A DNA stretch of 64,000 nucleotides from Margaritifera margaritifera. Taxonomy: Eukaryota; Mollusca; Bivalvia; Unionida; Margaritiferidae. Below, piece by piece: positions 10,709 through 19,095 of this stretch. The position numbers and the translations under genes are program-made. Under the pieces are notes generated by a model, which did not search any database, was not told where the DNA came from, and was given only the letters and a program-made list of their open reading frames with translations. Numbering within the stretch: position 1 is the stretch's first letter; every line of letters begins with the position of its first letter. The stretch is from assembly GCA_029931535.1 (NCBI GenBank), contig JAQPZY010001688.1:9680001-9744000 (forward strand), written 5' to 3'.

Positions 10709-11748
10709 TTAGTTAGTGTATTAACGTGCTAAACGTCCTCGGGTCTCTGATGTCGTTGGTAAGCAACCTCTGACAAATCAACGTGGCCTCATTGAGAACT
10801 TCTGGCACGTTGTTGCCGGCGCGAGCCAACAGACGATCCATGAGTTCATTTACATGTAGTTGGTCTACAGACACACATTTGAACTCTACCGTGGAACCTT
10901 TAGTTGTCCCACGTTTACGTCAACCGAGACCTTTTCCACGTTTATTAGGTGATTACTGGGGGAGAGCTTCCTCTGATATGGAGTAATATTCTTCTTTCGC
11001 GGGAGGTATATCCTCATTAGGATGCTCTCCTGTAAAATGAACCCCATCGATTGTTTGCAAGAGGTTTTTTAGTGTGTGTATAGAGAAAAGTTTCACAGTA
11101 TATTTGGACCTTATGAAAATTGATCTATATAGGGCTATTACTGTATAGTCTTTTAAATCCAGTCCGCTCCCTAAATACCCATCCATCCCATTCCTTTTTG
11201 AGGAAACCCGGGCGCGTATTAGAGAGTAGTACAGACTTCAACATAAAATCTGTTAATTGTTTTTGACCAGGTACTTTAACGGCATAATGTAGGAGATGTG
11301 TAAAGATTATATGCCATGCCGATTCATTAAATTTTGTAACTGGTGTTTCCAACTTTGATTTGTACTCGGGTGGTTGTTGTTGTGGAAAATTTACAAATGT
11401 CTCTCCGACATCCTCTTGTATGTCCTCTAACCTTTGCTAAATTTATGCTAATTGTGCTGGCGCACTCATGTTTGGACCAGGTTCTCTTTCTGTTCCAATC
11501 ATCGCTGTGGTGGTTTCCGCGACTTTCTTCACTTTTTCCGCGGTTTCGCGCGTGGGATTGATCAGCGGTGCAAACGTTTGTTCGAAGCCCGCTGTGAGGT
11601 CTTCCAGTGAGGATTGTCGCTACTGTAACATATCTTTGACACGTTTGCGGCCGGATATAACATCACCGATCAATTACAGGTGCTAGCGTACAGCTTTGCG
11701 GCGTTGGTCAGCATACTCTGTTATAATAACACTGCCAGATTTTGGCAT
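10709..11748 (-). pseudogene. Conserved helical protein between ATPase and penton
   Basis: A start at ATG 11748 gives MPKSGSVIITEYADQRRKAV. Next comes a helical region (SLEDLTAGFEQTFAPL, AEKVKKVAETTTAMIG) and a middle part with LETPVTKFNESAWHIIFTH and VKVPGQKQLTDFMLKS. The C-terminal module contains VPEVLNEATLICQRLLTNDI and ends RDPRTFSTLIH. Element 2 has a counterpart at 42990-44190 with FEKKNFSPLTK...ATAEVRK and SPEIVNEAKTICMCLINNDI. The shared 'PE(V/I).NEA..IC..L.NDI.D...F' C-terminus shows this is a real, conserved gene. Its function is unknown; coiled-coil scaffolding or a minor capsid role is possible. Several stops and frameshifts are present. Confidence 0.6.
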
Positions 11749-11881
11749 CGTATATTTATCATGGCCGTTTAAATTGTCGCGTGAGACGCATTTGTGTGAG
11801 ACACGTTCGTGTCCAAACCCGCACGATACTTGCGCGGTCCGCCATTCAAGTCGATTGTGAGAAAACCAGCGCAAGCATATT

Positions 11882-12431
11882 TCAAAACTCAACCCACGAA
11901 TAATCGACGGCATACCAGGTCCAATGAATACTTGCAAGACCATGCCTGTCATCCCCACGAAATATCAACGTGGTACAGTTGTTCTGGATCACTTTAGGCA
12001 CGTGTGCGTATAGATGTCACATAAATAACGTCTGTGTTTTTGCGCCGGCCACGGGAAAATATTCTCTCGGGGGTCTCTTGCTGGTAAAATATCACATCGT
12101 CGTACACGACAAGATTATTGTGCTCCGGATCAAGATCGTCTGCGACAGGTGCTTCATCGATTGTGGACAAGTTCTCAATGGTTGACGATGACCACACAAA
12201 CGCTTCCGTGAAATCCTTGAGTACAACGTAAGATGGTTGGTCGTCTGCAGATGGTACAATCATGAACAACCGATCCCACGTTAACCAGCTCATGATCAGA
12301 TTAAAAACAATTGTGTTTTCCTGGACCCAGCCTGGCCAATGTTCAACACGCGAACTGAATTTGGAAATACATCACCCTGTTTGGGTGGTCGAGGATTTGC
12401 CTACGCAGAAACGTCAGTGACGTGATGCCAT
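11882..12431 (-). pseudogene. A32/FtsK-like genome-packaging ATPase (degenerate)
   Basis: The ATG at 12431 is only 30 bp from the divergent PLA2 gene. In order there is a Walker A region reading VLNIGQAGSRKTQLFLI, where the third Gly of GxxGxGKT is Arg. Then come DRLFMIVPSADDQPSYVVL, a Walker B-like NNLVVYDDVI, FSRGRRKNTDVIYV (the family's 'RGRH....' sensor region) and VPKVIQNNCTTLIFRG ('P..IR.N'). This is the packaging ATPase layout of Polintons and other PRD1-adenovirus-lineage viruses; it would drive DNA into the capsid. At least three frameshifts plus the lost Walker A glycine make it inactive. Element 2 has a homologue at 44197-44830. Confidence 0.78.
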
Positions 12432-12461
12432 GTTAAATGTCAATTGTTGTATAATTCAATC

Positions 12462-13060
12462 ATGCCTTCATATTGTGTGCGATGCCGCATGAAAACTCGT
12501 ACCGCAAATCCGACTCGTGTTCGGACGCGTAACGATCGAGCCGAAATGGCGGGAACTTGTGTCCGATGTGGAGCAAAGAAGTTTACGTTCGTGAAAACGT
12601 CCGGTTCCGACGGCCCAGGTCCATCGGTGGAGCTGAAAGCTCTAGGCTTTAAAGTATGGGCGGTGATGTCGCTGCTGCGTTAACGAAGCTACCCGGGACA
12701 CTTTGGAGTAAATATCCTGGGGAAATTGTATTCCTGTAATTATATCACTGGATATAATTATTGCGGGTCTGGAGCACGGTTGGATATACGAATGGACTCT
12801 ACAATCGACCGAAATCCGGAGAAGAACCTATAAACTGCGTCGATACTGCATGTTACCGACATGATCTCGCGTATAAAGCATAAAGTAATGTCTGTGCGCG
12901 TCAACGTGCCGACATCGATCTCATCCATGACTTGAATGCAATGGCAGGACCAGCTGTAGAAGAAAGAATCACCAGATGAATCATCAAAGGAGTTATGAAG
13001 GCTAAAACTGCACTTAGAGGTGGACAAAGTCCACTCATTCCAGGTAAAACCGTAATATAA
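12462..13060 (+). pseudogene. Zinc-ribbon (DUF5679-like) plus phospholipase A2 fusion protein
   Basis: The start is ATG 12462. The N-terminus has two CxxC knuckles, YCVRCRMKT and GTCVRCGAKKFTFVK, the layout of DUF5679-like zinc ribbons. After a linker (TLWSKYPGE) comes a parvovirus VP1u-type PLA2 domain: the calcium-loop motif GYNYCGSGARLD, then in the next frame PINCVDTACYRHDLAYKA with the catalytic His-Asp pair. A tail (DLNAMAGPAVEERITR, then KGVMKAKTALRG) follows. Such PLA2 domains in virions are thought to breach endosomal membranes. It is the first of two plus-strand genes, with the integrase 12 bp downstream. Frameshifts between the ribbon and the PLA2 core and two internal stops break it. 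Element 2 carries the same fusion. Confidence 0.75.
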
Positions 13061-13072
13061 AAACAAACAAAC

Positions 13073-14082
13073 ATGGATAAGAAATTGGCCGAGGTATAAT
13101 AGAGTCCGCGCGGGTATTAGAAACCGTTGAAATGTTAGCGAGAGCGGCAAAAATAACCCTAGGCGTAGCTAGAGCATGATTGGCCAATCAAGCGCTGTGG
13201 CAGATTTACCTACTCGCGTGAAGAAAGATTTCCCGTGGAATGTTTGATCTAAGGACCCCCAACGACGTTCACCAGACTGACATCTTGTTCCTCCCGCATG
13301 ATCGAGTACGCGGACGGACATACAAGTAAGCGTTAACTGTCGTAGATGTTGCCAGCAGATACAAGGAAGCCGAGCCGTTGACGTCCAAAGATTCAACAAG
13401 TGTCGCAGAGGCATTGAAACGTATCTATATACTTTCGCAACTAACATGGCGGCGGCTTCTGCAGATGTACCAGGACAAAGAATTTCTCGGAGCCGCTGCT
13501 GCATTGTTAGCAAATCATAATGTGCTGGTTGCGTTTGGACATGTTAATATACATCGCGGCCAGGCTATTGTGGAACTATTCAACTGTACACTTCCGGAAA
13601 GACTATTCGGGCATCAGTACGCGAATGAATTGTTGATGAATCGTAAAGAGCTATCTCGCAAGTGGTTGACACGGCTTAGCCCGGTTAGCAGCATTGAATA
13701 ATGAAACCACACGCGCAATTAGGTTAAACCCCGTTGAGGCGATTCGGCAGAAAATTGTCACCGTTACCCACAAAGCGGTTTTACAACCACTCGCGTTAGA
13801 CCCACTCGGAAAAATTTGGTTCGGTATCTGTAAGCAATGGGGGAGTTAGAAAGCGGGCAACGTCGTGCTTCTGACCCGGTATGTTATGTCGATGCATTTT
13901 CAATTTCAGACCGGATTGACATTCTGGGGCACCCAACGCGATACCATTTCGCGGCCGCTGGCCAACGAGATGCGTGTCCACCAAGCAGAGCATTTGTGTG
14001 AGAGGAATTACAAGTCGTTCCCGCGAATACGGAACTACCAAGATTTATTTTGGGATCTGCGCGTGCCCGTACCCATAAATAG
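13073..14082 (+). pseudogene. Polinton integrase, retroviral rve type (degenerate)
   Basis: The start ATG 13073 (MDKKLAEV) aligns with the start of the element 2 integrase. Recognisable parts are ALWQIYL, then VHQTDILFLPHDRVRGRTYK, LTVVDVASRYKEAEPLTSKD, the segment MYQDKEFLGAA and QAIVELFNCTLPERLFGHQY. A chromodomain-like tail contains EELQVVPANTEL. The DDE triad is damaged. The first Asp (HQTD) and the Glu (IVE) are kept, but the second Asp, in 'VDPGREF' of intact relatives, is Tyr here. Stops also interrupt the frame near 13217 and after YK. The gene would catalyse strand transfer. It ends tail to tail with polB, with a small overlap. Confidence 0.85.
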
Positions 14083-16449
14083 TGATTCCATCCGGGAAAC
14101 TCCATCTCTTGGTGTCCAGCGGGGACAAACTTACCTTGGTGTAACGATACACATCCATGCAATGTTTCTTTGACCGGATGAGATTGGCAAAGTGTGCAAA
14201 GTCGCGCCTCTTGCCTATGTACTCCACCACAACCAGGGGAACTCATTTCGTTTTCTTAATGCTTTTGGAGATTCCAGCCACAATCGAGTACATTTTTGGT
14301 CTCAGTCACAGTTATTCCTCGATGGGTTTTCCCGCGCATTCATTCTTGAATTTTCCCACGACTTTCTTGTTGGTGTTATAGAACAGAGGATGATCCTTTG
14401 GGAACTTGCATGCATCAAACTCATTAACCAGCGACGACTCGCTCATGTTCTCGTAGATGTCATTGGTGGCAATATACATTAATAACGAGTCTGGATCCGA
14501 GAACAGCACCTTGATGTTGTCACCGTACCCAGGCTTGATCTTATTGTAGTAGAACTCGTACATGACCAGCTTTGACAAGTCTAGCACCGTTGCGTCAACA
14601 TAGACACGCTTTGTCAATTTTAGCTTAGCTTTCTTGCTATGTATGGCAACAAGCCCACCATCAAAGAGATTGCGTGACTCAAATGCCGGGTCCGCAATCA
14701 ATCGGTTCAGTTTATCTTGCTCGCTGTCCCGAACAAGATCAACACGGATTCGCTTTCGCAGGTTCTCCGTCGTCTTTTTCCGAACACAGCGTTGTTTATT
14801 AGTTTGAAGAAGTCGTTTTCGAACCCGTTAGTTGCAGCCATGCGCATATCCGTATTAATTTGTGTATACGGCACATCCAGGCGCTCTGGCGATATCCGAA
14901 CACCCGTTGGATTAGCAGCACACGCAGCACCAACCCCATATACAACTGCAGGTAGACGAGCTTGTCACATTCTGCAAACTTGCGTCCCGAATTGCCCGCG
15001 ATTCCACACTGATACGGAGTCAGCCACTCGCAGGGCACCGACGGCGCTTACGGGGCCAGCGGATAATCATTGTGGGTGTTATGCAGCTCGTCTGAATACT
15101 CCAGGTCAACTTCAAAGAAGTATCCATAGTCGCTGTTATGATTGCACTCGTGTACGTGTTTGTATATGTCTTCATCCGCGGGATTGATCCTGGTAAACCC
15201 GCCTACGGGCATTGGTTGCATCATCGCCCATTCATATAAATTGTTGAAGTTATGATACATGATGTAACTGTTTGGGACAGCGGGGTCGTATCCATATACG
15301 ATCGGATTGTTCAAGCGAGCGAGCGTAGCGATAACTCGCCATAGAAATCCCGTAGCGGATATCACGTTCAACAAACAGATGTTGGTCAATGTCCATTAAC
15401 AGCTCCAGCTCGATGCAGGTTTTCAACAGCAAATCTATATCACCAAACTTTGAGTCCACACAGGCACTGTTGGCATTTTCGAGGCTGGCCTGTATTATGA
15501 CTCGCAAGATGCAGCGCGGACGCGAGAGCCTATTAGAAATATTCATTGTTGTCGTTTTCCACGTTTATCACTTTCCGTGGCGGAACATACGCTGACGTTG
15601 GAATATAACTCGACCTACGCAACGGTTTGTACGAGGAAATATGAATTTCAACTTTCACGCATCTGTCAAGAGTCCTAACTGAACATGCGTTGGTGTATTT
15701 TTCCAACGACTCGAGAATCTTTGCCAAAACTTGTCGATTTCATAATTGATGGCCTAGGTGTCTTCGCGGTTCAAGATCACACGGGCACCACTATGAAACC
15801 ACGGGGTTGTGATTGTTAACACATCGTTGTCTAGTGAATCGAGTTTTGCTGTGTTGTTAAGTGCACTCCAAGAAGAATTTATAAGGTGCCCGCGTGCTGC
15901 TTCGTTGATATGATTGACGGGCGCATGTTCGATAGAAGTTTCACAGCGTCGTTACCTGTTTCTACTCACGTGGAATGATTGCATGGTAATGTTCTAATTC
16001 ACAGACGATCTTGTGCAACTTGAACTCGCGAACTTCTTGTTGACAGACATACGCGGCAGCTTCGGCGACAATAATTGCTGCGATACTACAGTAGTGTGTT
16101 CATCAGCGACCACACGTGCAATTTCGGCTCGCCTGGCTCGTGGATGAATCTTAGTATGATACTGTGCTGCCATTGCACGAAGCTGTCTCACAGTCTGAAG
16201 CGGTTCAATTGTGAGTCCTAATAACGCAAATATGTCGGCTTTACTTGCGCCTCTCGGTATCTTTACTCCACATTCTCACGTGGATTGTTTCGGTTGATTT
16301 ACAGTTGATGTTGCTTTTGCAACTGGGACAACCGGTCGTGGTTCATCTGCGAGTCCTAATAATGTAACTATGTCGGCTTTTCTTATATTGCTTGGAATCC
16401 TTATTCCACGCTCTCGCGCGGATTGTTGTAGTTGATTCACAGTCGGCAT
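14045..16449 (-). pseudogene. polB: Protein-primed family B DNA polymerase with large deletion
   Basis: The start ATG 16449 follows a TATA-like box. N-terminal SAP-like repeats come first. Next is KILESLEKYTNACSVRTLDR with AYVPPRKVINVENDNNEYF, a typical Polinton N-domain. The sequence then jumps to GDIDLLLKTCIELELLMDID, so most of the 3'-5' exonuclease domain is missing. Palm motifs: motif A region YIMYHNFNNLYEWAM, with Asn where the metal-binding Asp belongs; EVDLEYSDELHNTHNDYPLA; motif B KLINNAVFGKTTENLRKR, intact; motif C VLFSDPDS, for the usual DTDS. The C-terminus has KKVVGKFKNECAGKPI and VSLSPLDTKRW, and ends at 14045. It would replicate the element by protein priming. Several frameshifts accompany the deletion. 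Confidence 0.88.
15994..16449 (-). repeat. Three tandem SAP-like motifs at the polB N-terminus
   Basis: Three related blocks of about 40 residues are encoded in a row. Their cores are ARERGIRIPSNIRKADIVTL, then WECGVKIPRGASKADIFALL, and last AAQYHTKIHPRARRAEIARV. Each has the helix-(G/K)-x-I-turn-(K/R)-A-(D/E)-I pattern of SAP/Rho-N DNA-binding helices. N-terminal SAP-like repeats occur in other Polinton polymerases and probably help DNA binding. Confidence 0.6.
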
Positions 16450-16452
16450 GCT

Positions 16453-16479
16453 GGTATATAAGGGAAAATCATTGTCTAA
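16453..16479 (-). promoter_or_regulatory. Promoter-like motif upstream of polB
   Basis: The minus strand reads ttagacaat, about 10 nt, then a TATA-like tatatacc, ending 3 nt before the polB ATG at 16449. It is one of four similar motifs in the right arm of element 1. Confidence 0.5.
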
Positions 16480-16559
16480 TTGCTTATTCCATCCACACAT
16501 TTTTGTAGTATTTTTTCTTTTCTAGGATCAGAAACTGCAATCGTTTCAATCCTGGCTAT

Positions 16560-16790
16560 TATTTCATTGACTTCTGTAATTTTTCAACAGCGTCAACGTC
16601 ATTGGGTTCAATATTTGTGTTGGTGAGTCTTTGTCGGCGTGCGCGATAATACTCGCGTACAGATCCACATGGTCGGCAAAGCTGATTACGAGACTTTACT
16701 CCAATACCACATTTTAAGCATGGTCGAGCACCGAGGCCGACACTTAACGCAAGCAAATGTGATTTTCAATATTCATAATGGCATATTATG
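16560..16790 (-). pseudogene. Small zinc-ribbon protein upstream of polB
   Basis: The frame at 16559-16756 encodes GARPCLKCGIGVKSRNQLC followed by RPCG, giving a CxxC...CxxC zinc-ribbon pattern. A basic segment (REYYRARRQRL) and an acidic tail come after it. The initiator is unclear: a frame change near 16760 separates it from ATGs at about 16770-16790. Element 2 has PCWKCGLGIRAEHC in the same place upstream of its polymerase, so this is a conserved small gene. The expected role is nucleic-acid binding, perhaps regulatory; this is inferred from the motif only. Confidence 0.5.
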
Positions 16791-16856
16791 CCTCAGAGTT
16801 CACGTTTTCCAAGGCATACACCTTTGTGTTGATTGCGTCCGAATGCCATTGAACTT

Positions 16857-16859
<3 letters not shown>

Positions 16860-16934
<75 letters not shown>
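16860..16934. repeat. (TA)n microsatellite inside element 1
   Basis: About 37 TA units. It occupies the TATA-box position of the third promoter-like motif, upstream of the zinc-ribbon gene. Confidence 0.95.
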
Positions 16935-16937
<3 letters not shown>

Positions 16938-16951
16938 ATAGTATTCTCTAA
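16930..16951 (-). promoter_or_regulatory. Promoter-like motif upstream of zinc-ribbon gene
   Basis: The minus strand reads ttagagaat (16951-16943), a 9-nt spacer (actatccgc), then atatata, which runs into the (TA)n tract. Confidence 0.45.
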
Positions 16952-17161
16952 TAGAAATACTGTTTATCTACGCTCTCGATTCATGTTGTCTCTAAGCAAA
17001 ACTGGCGCTTTGCCTCACTGCAATGCACTGGATGGTATATAATGCTATGCCATTCATTAACTATAAAAGATGCTGCACCCCTAATGTTAATATGTTAATG
17101 TTGAAAGGCAGCGTAGCATCTCGCAAGCAAGCTATTTTCTTCAAGAGGGTATTTGGTGAAA

Positions 17162-17428
17162 TCACTGCACATTTGCTGTTGAGATAATGTAACCAATTCG
17201 AAATTGACCATCCATTGTACGTTCACATTCAAGAATTTCAAACGTGTTGTAGCGCTCGTTTTCGAACCTGTCATTATTTATGCTTTCTGTGCCCTCCTTG
17301 GGTATTGATCGTATGGGTACTGTGTCTTTATATTGAAATCACTCTTCACAAAAATCCCGCCATTTCGCCGGGCTGCGTATCATTTTCTCATATTCTTCAT
17401 TACCAAAGATTAATTCATTTTTATGCAT
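17162..17428 (-). pseudogene. Small unrecognised Polinton gene (88 codons)
   Basis: One minus-strand frame runs from ATG 17428 to a stop at 17162 with a single internal stop. It starts MHKNELIFGNEEYEKMI, continues with RSPAKWRDFCEE and, after the internal stop, has DTVPIRSIPKEGTESIN and ERYNTFEILECERTMDG. Composition is charged and globular, with no membrane segment. A promoter-like motif lies about 45 nt upstream. It sits between the acidic gene and the zinc-ribbon gene, so it is probably an early or regulatory gene of the element. I do not recognise the family. Confidence 0.5.
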
Positions 17429-17454
17429 ACATGTGAGTGCTATTGGTGTTTTTA

Positions 17455-17480
17455 TGTATTATACCAAAATTGTTCTCTAA
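17455..17480 (-). promoter_or_regulatory. Promoter-like motif upstream of the 88-codon gene
   Basis: The minus strand reads ttagagaac (17480-17472), an 8-nt spacer aattttgg, then tataata. It matches the other three motifs in box and spacing. Confidence 0.55.
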
Positions 17481-17513
17481 TTGATTGATTTATCTTTGGT
17501 GATCTTCACTGTC

Positions 17514-17926
17514 TTAACTATCTTCACTAGTCATTTCGATGGCATCGCTGTCTTCACTAAACATTTCAATGTCTTCGTTGGGTGGTTCAGTCAACGTCAG
17601 GGACTTGACGTTTTCTTGCACAATATCATACAACGGTTTTTCTGATTGTTTATTATATGCTTCACCGAGTTTACATCGTTTCTGTTCCAATACGATCCAT
17701 AACTCAATTAATTTGTCAAGATGATCCGGATACGTATTTGAAAAACCATGCAACATCTTTTGAGCCTCTTTAACAATCTGTATGATGCATTTAGGCAAAA
17801 TATTGATTTAATCTTTTCTGTGACGTTACAAACACGCCATTGCTCAGGCAATATGATTCCCACATTAGCTACGCTCATAAATCCTTTTCAAATACGATAC
17901 GCATCATTCGGTGAAGTTTTCGACAT
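17514..17926 (-). pseudogene. Unrecognised Polinton gene with acidic C-terminus
   Basis: ATG 17926 (MSKTSPNDAYRI) directly follows a TATA-like box. An early stop and a frameshift separate an N-terminal part (FMSVANVGIILPEQWRV) from a longer C-terminal frame. The latter contains IIQIVKEAQKMLHGFSNTYP, DKLIELWIVLEQKRCKLGEA and an acidic tail with NEDIEMFSEDSDAIEM. It is mostly helical and charged, with no known domain. It is the outermost gene of the right arm. An acidic tail would suit a DNA-mimic or protein-interaction role, which is speculation. Confidence 0.45.
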
Positions 17927-17928
17927 TA

Positions 17929-17954
17929 TATTATATACCACGATAATTCTCTAA
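17929..17954 (-). promoter_or_regulatory. Promoter-like motif upstream of the acidic gene
   Basis: The minus strand reads ttagagaat (17954-17946), an 8-nt spacer tatcgtgg, then tatataata, ending just before the ATG at 17926. Confidence 0.55.
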
Positions 17955-17961
17955 TGTAATA

Positions 17962-18200
17962 TATTCTCGCGTGAAAGGAAACAATCTCCGCAAAATATGC
18001 TATATACAATATAGCCGCGATCAATATAAAAATATTCTCACACAAAGGAAACAATCTACGCAGAATATTTTATATATAATATAGCTGAGATTGATTATAC
18101 TATTGTCTGCTAGCTATATATTCTCACACAAAGGAAACAATCTCCGCAGAATATAGTATATGCAGTATAGGCACGATCAATAATAATAGTTTCTGCTAGT
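17962..18200. repeat. Three-copy tandem repeat at right end of element 1
   Basis: Copies begin tattctcncncnaaaggaaac at 17962, 18032 and 18119 (units about 70-87 bp). Each continues with caatctncgc and an internal palindrome-like AT block such as gctatatacaatatagc. It lies outside the last gene, so it is probably subterminal or terminal element DNA. Confidence 0.75.
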
Positions 18201-18213
18201 TGAAGTAGTGTAT

Positions 18214-18279
18214 TGAGGCACTTCGTGGTAACTTCGCTTGGAGGCGCCCGCGGGTTACAATCCCGCATGGCTCACCTCA
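18214..18279 (+). other. tRNA-like remnant
   Basis: A perfect 5-bp T-arm-like stem (gcggg/cccgc) holds the 7-nt loop ttacaat, and the ends tgagg/cctca can pair. The loop has AC where a tRNA has CG, and no normal D-arm or anticodon arm can be drawn. It is a tRNA pseudogene or a SINE head rather than a working tRNA. It starts 14 bp after the right-end repeat of element 1. Confidence 0.35.
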
Positions 18280-19095
18280 GGCCCGCGCGTAAATGATACA
18301 TTCGAGTGTGATGCGACGGGAAAGTCACGGAATATAGAAGGCTTTGACCCAGATCAGTAACCGCATTCTAAAAGTTCCATAATGATACTACTGCATAAAT
18401 TGTGGTTGCGAATACCCACACAGAGCCAAATAATTCGCAGCAGAAATTAGGCATGCAACTTCTGCAAAAGTAGGAATCGCACTTTGCAAATATGTATAGA
18501 TAGAACAATCTGACAAAATATCAAGCAAACCAGGCAGAAAATCAACAGAGCTGAGACAATGCATCTGACGAAGCAATCAATATTCTGAAAATGAAATAGC
18601 CACATACATCGGTTAAAGTGGACGAAAGAGTAGTACACGCCCTGGCTGACACTAAATCAAGTATAAAAAGAATGGAGGGACAGACGTTTGCACAGCTGAA
18701 GCATTATCCAAAGTTGTGAAAAGCATGAACGAATGTGTTCGCATATGTATCAGTCACCCAGTTAGCAATATCTGGGGAAGATCAAGCTATCATTGAGACT
18801 GGAGATAAGATTCTGATGCCCCTTCTTACGTCGTGAAAGGAAATTTTGGAAACTTACTGCGCAATGGGACGAGCGTACAGCTACAGATAGTACCAACGAT
18901 TTGTGCAGTGCGGACGCAAATCTATGCTGTAAATACCAGGAAATTGCTCAAAGGAATAAGTAAGGTCAAGGCACCCAGATATACCTTCACACTGATGATG
19001 ACTTACCTGCTGTAGTACAACAGACTGACACATGCCATTCCAAGTCCGAAACAAAGCTGAAACAGAATTGGAAAGATTATAGAAATTAAACATCA
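18280..19095. other. Intergenic DNA, no gene recognised
   Basis: Short frames only on both strands. Nothing resembles a known domain. Confidence 0.5.

Larger units (their letters stand above)
7190..18200 (-). mobile_element. Degenerate Polinton/Maverick (adintovirus-like) element 1
   Basis: A block of higher GC than its flanks holds the Polinton hallmark set: retroviral-type integrase, protein-primed family B polymerase, A32/FtsK-type ATPase and double-jelly-roll major capsid protein. A penton-like minor capsid protein, several small virion-type genes and a zinc-ribbon/PLA2 fusion are also present. Structural genes lie on the minus strand on the left, the PLA2 and integrase genes on the plus strand in the middle, and polB with small genes on the minus strand on the right. 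Almost every gene has stops, frameshifts or deletions, so it is a fossil. Long terminal inverted repeats and a target duplication were not identified. The left limit is set near the palindrome at 7192-7225 and the right limit after the triplicated repeat at 17962-18200; both are estimates. Confidence 0.88.

Noticed and set aside
14717..15187. 156-codon plus-strand frame
   Set aside because: Antisense to the polB palm region on the minus strand.
18214..18279. Functional tRNA gene
   Set aside because: The T-loop has two changed bases and no normal D-arm or anticodon arm can be drawn.
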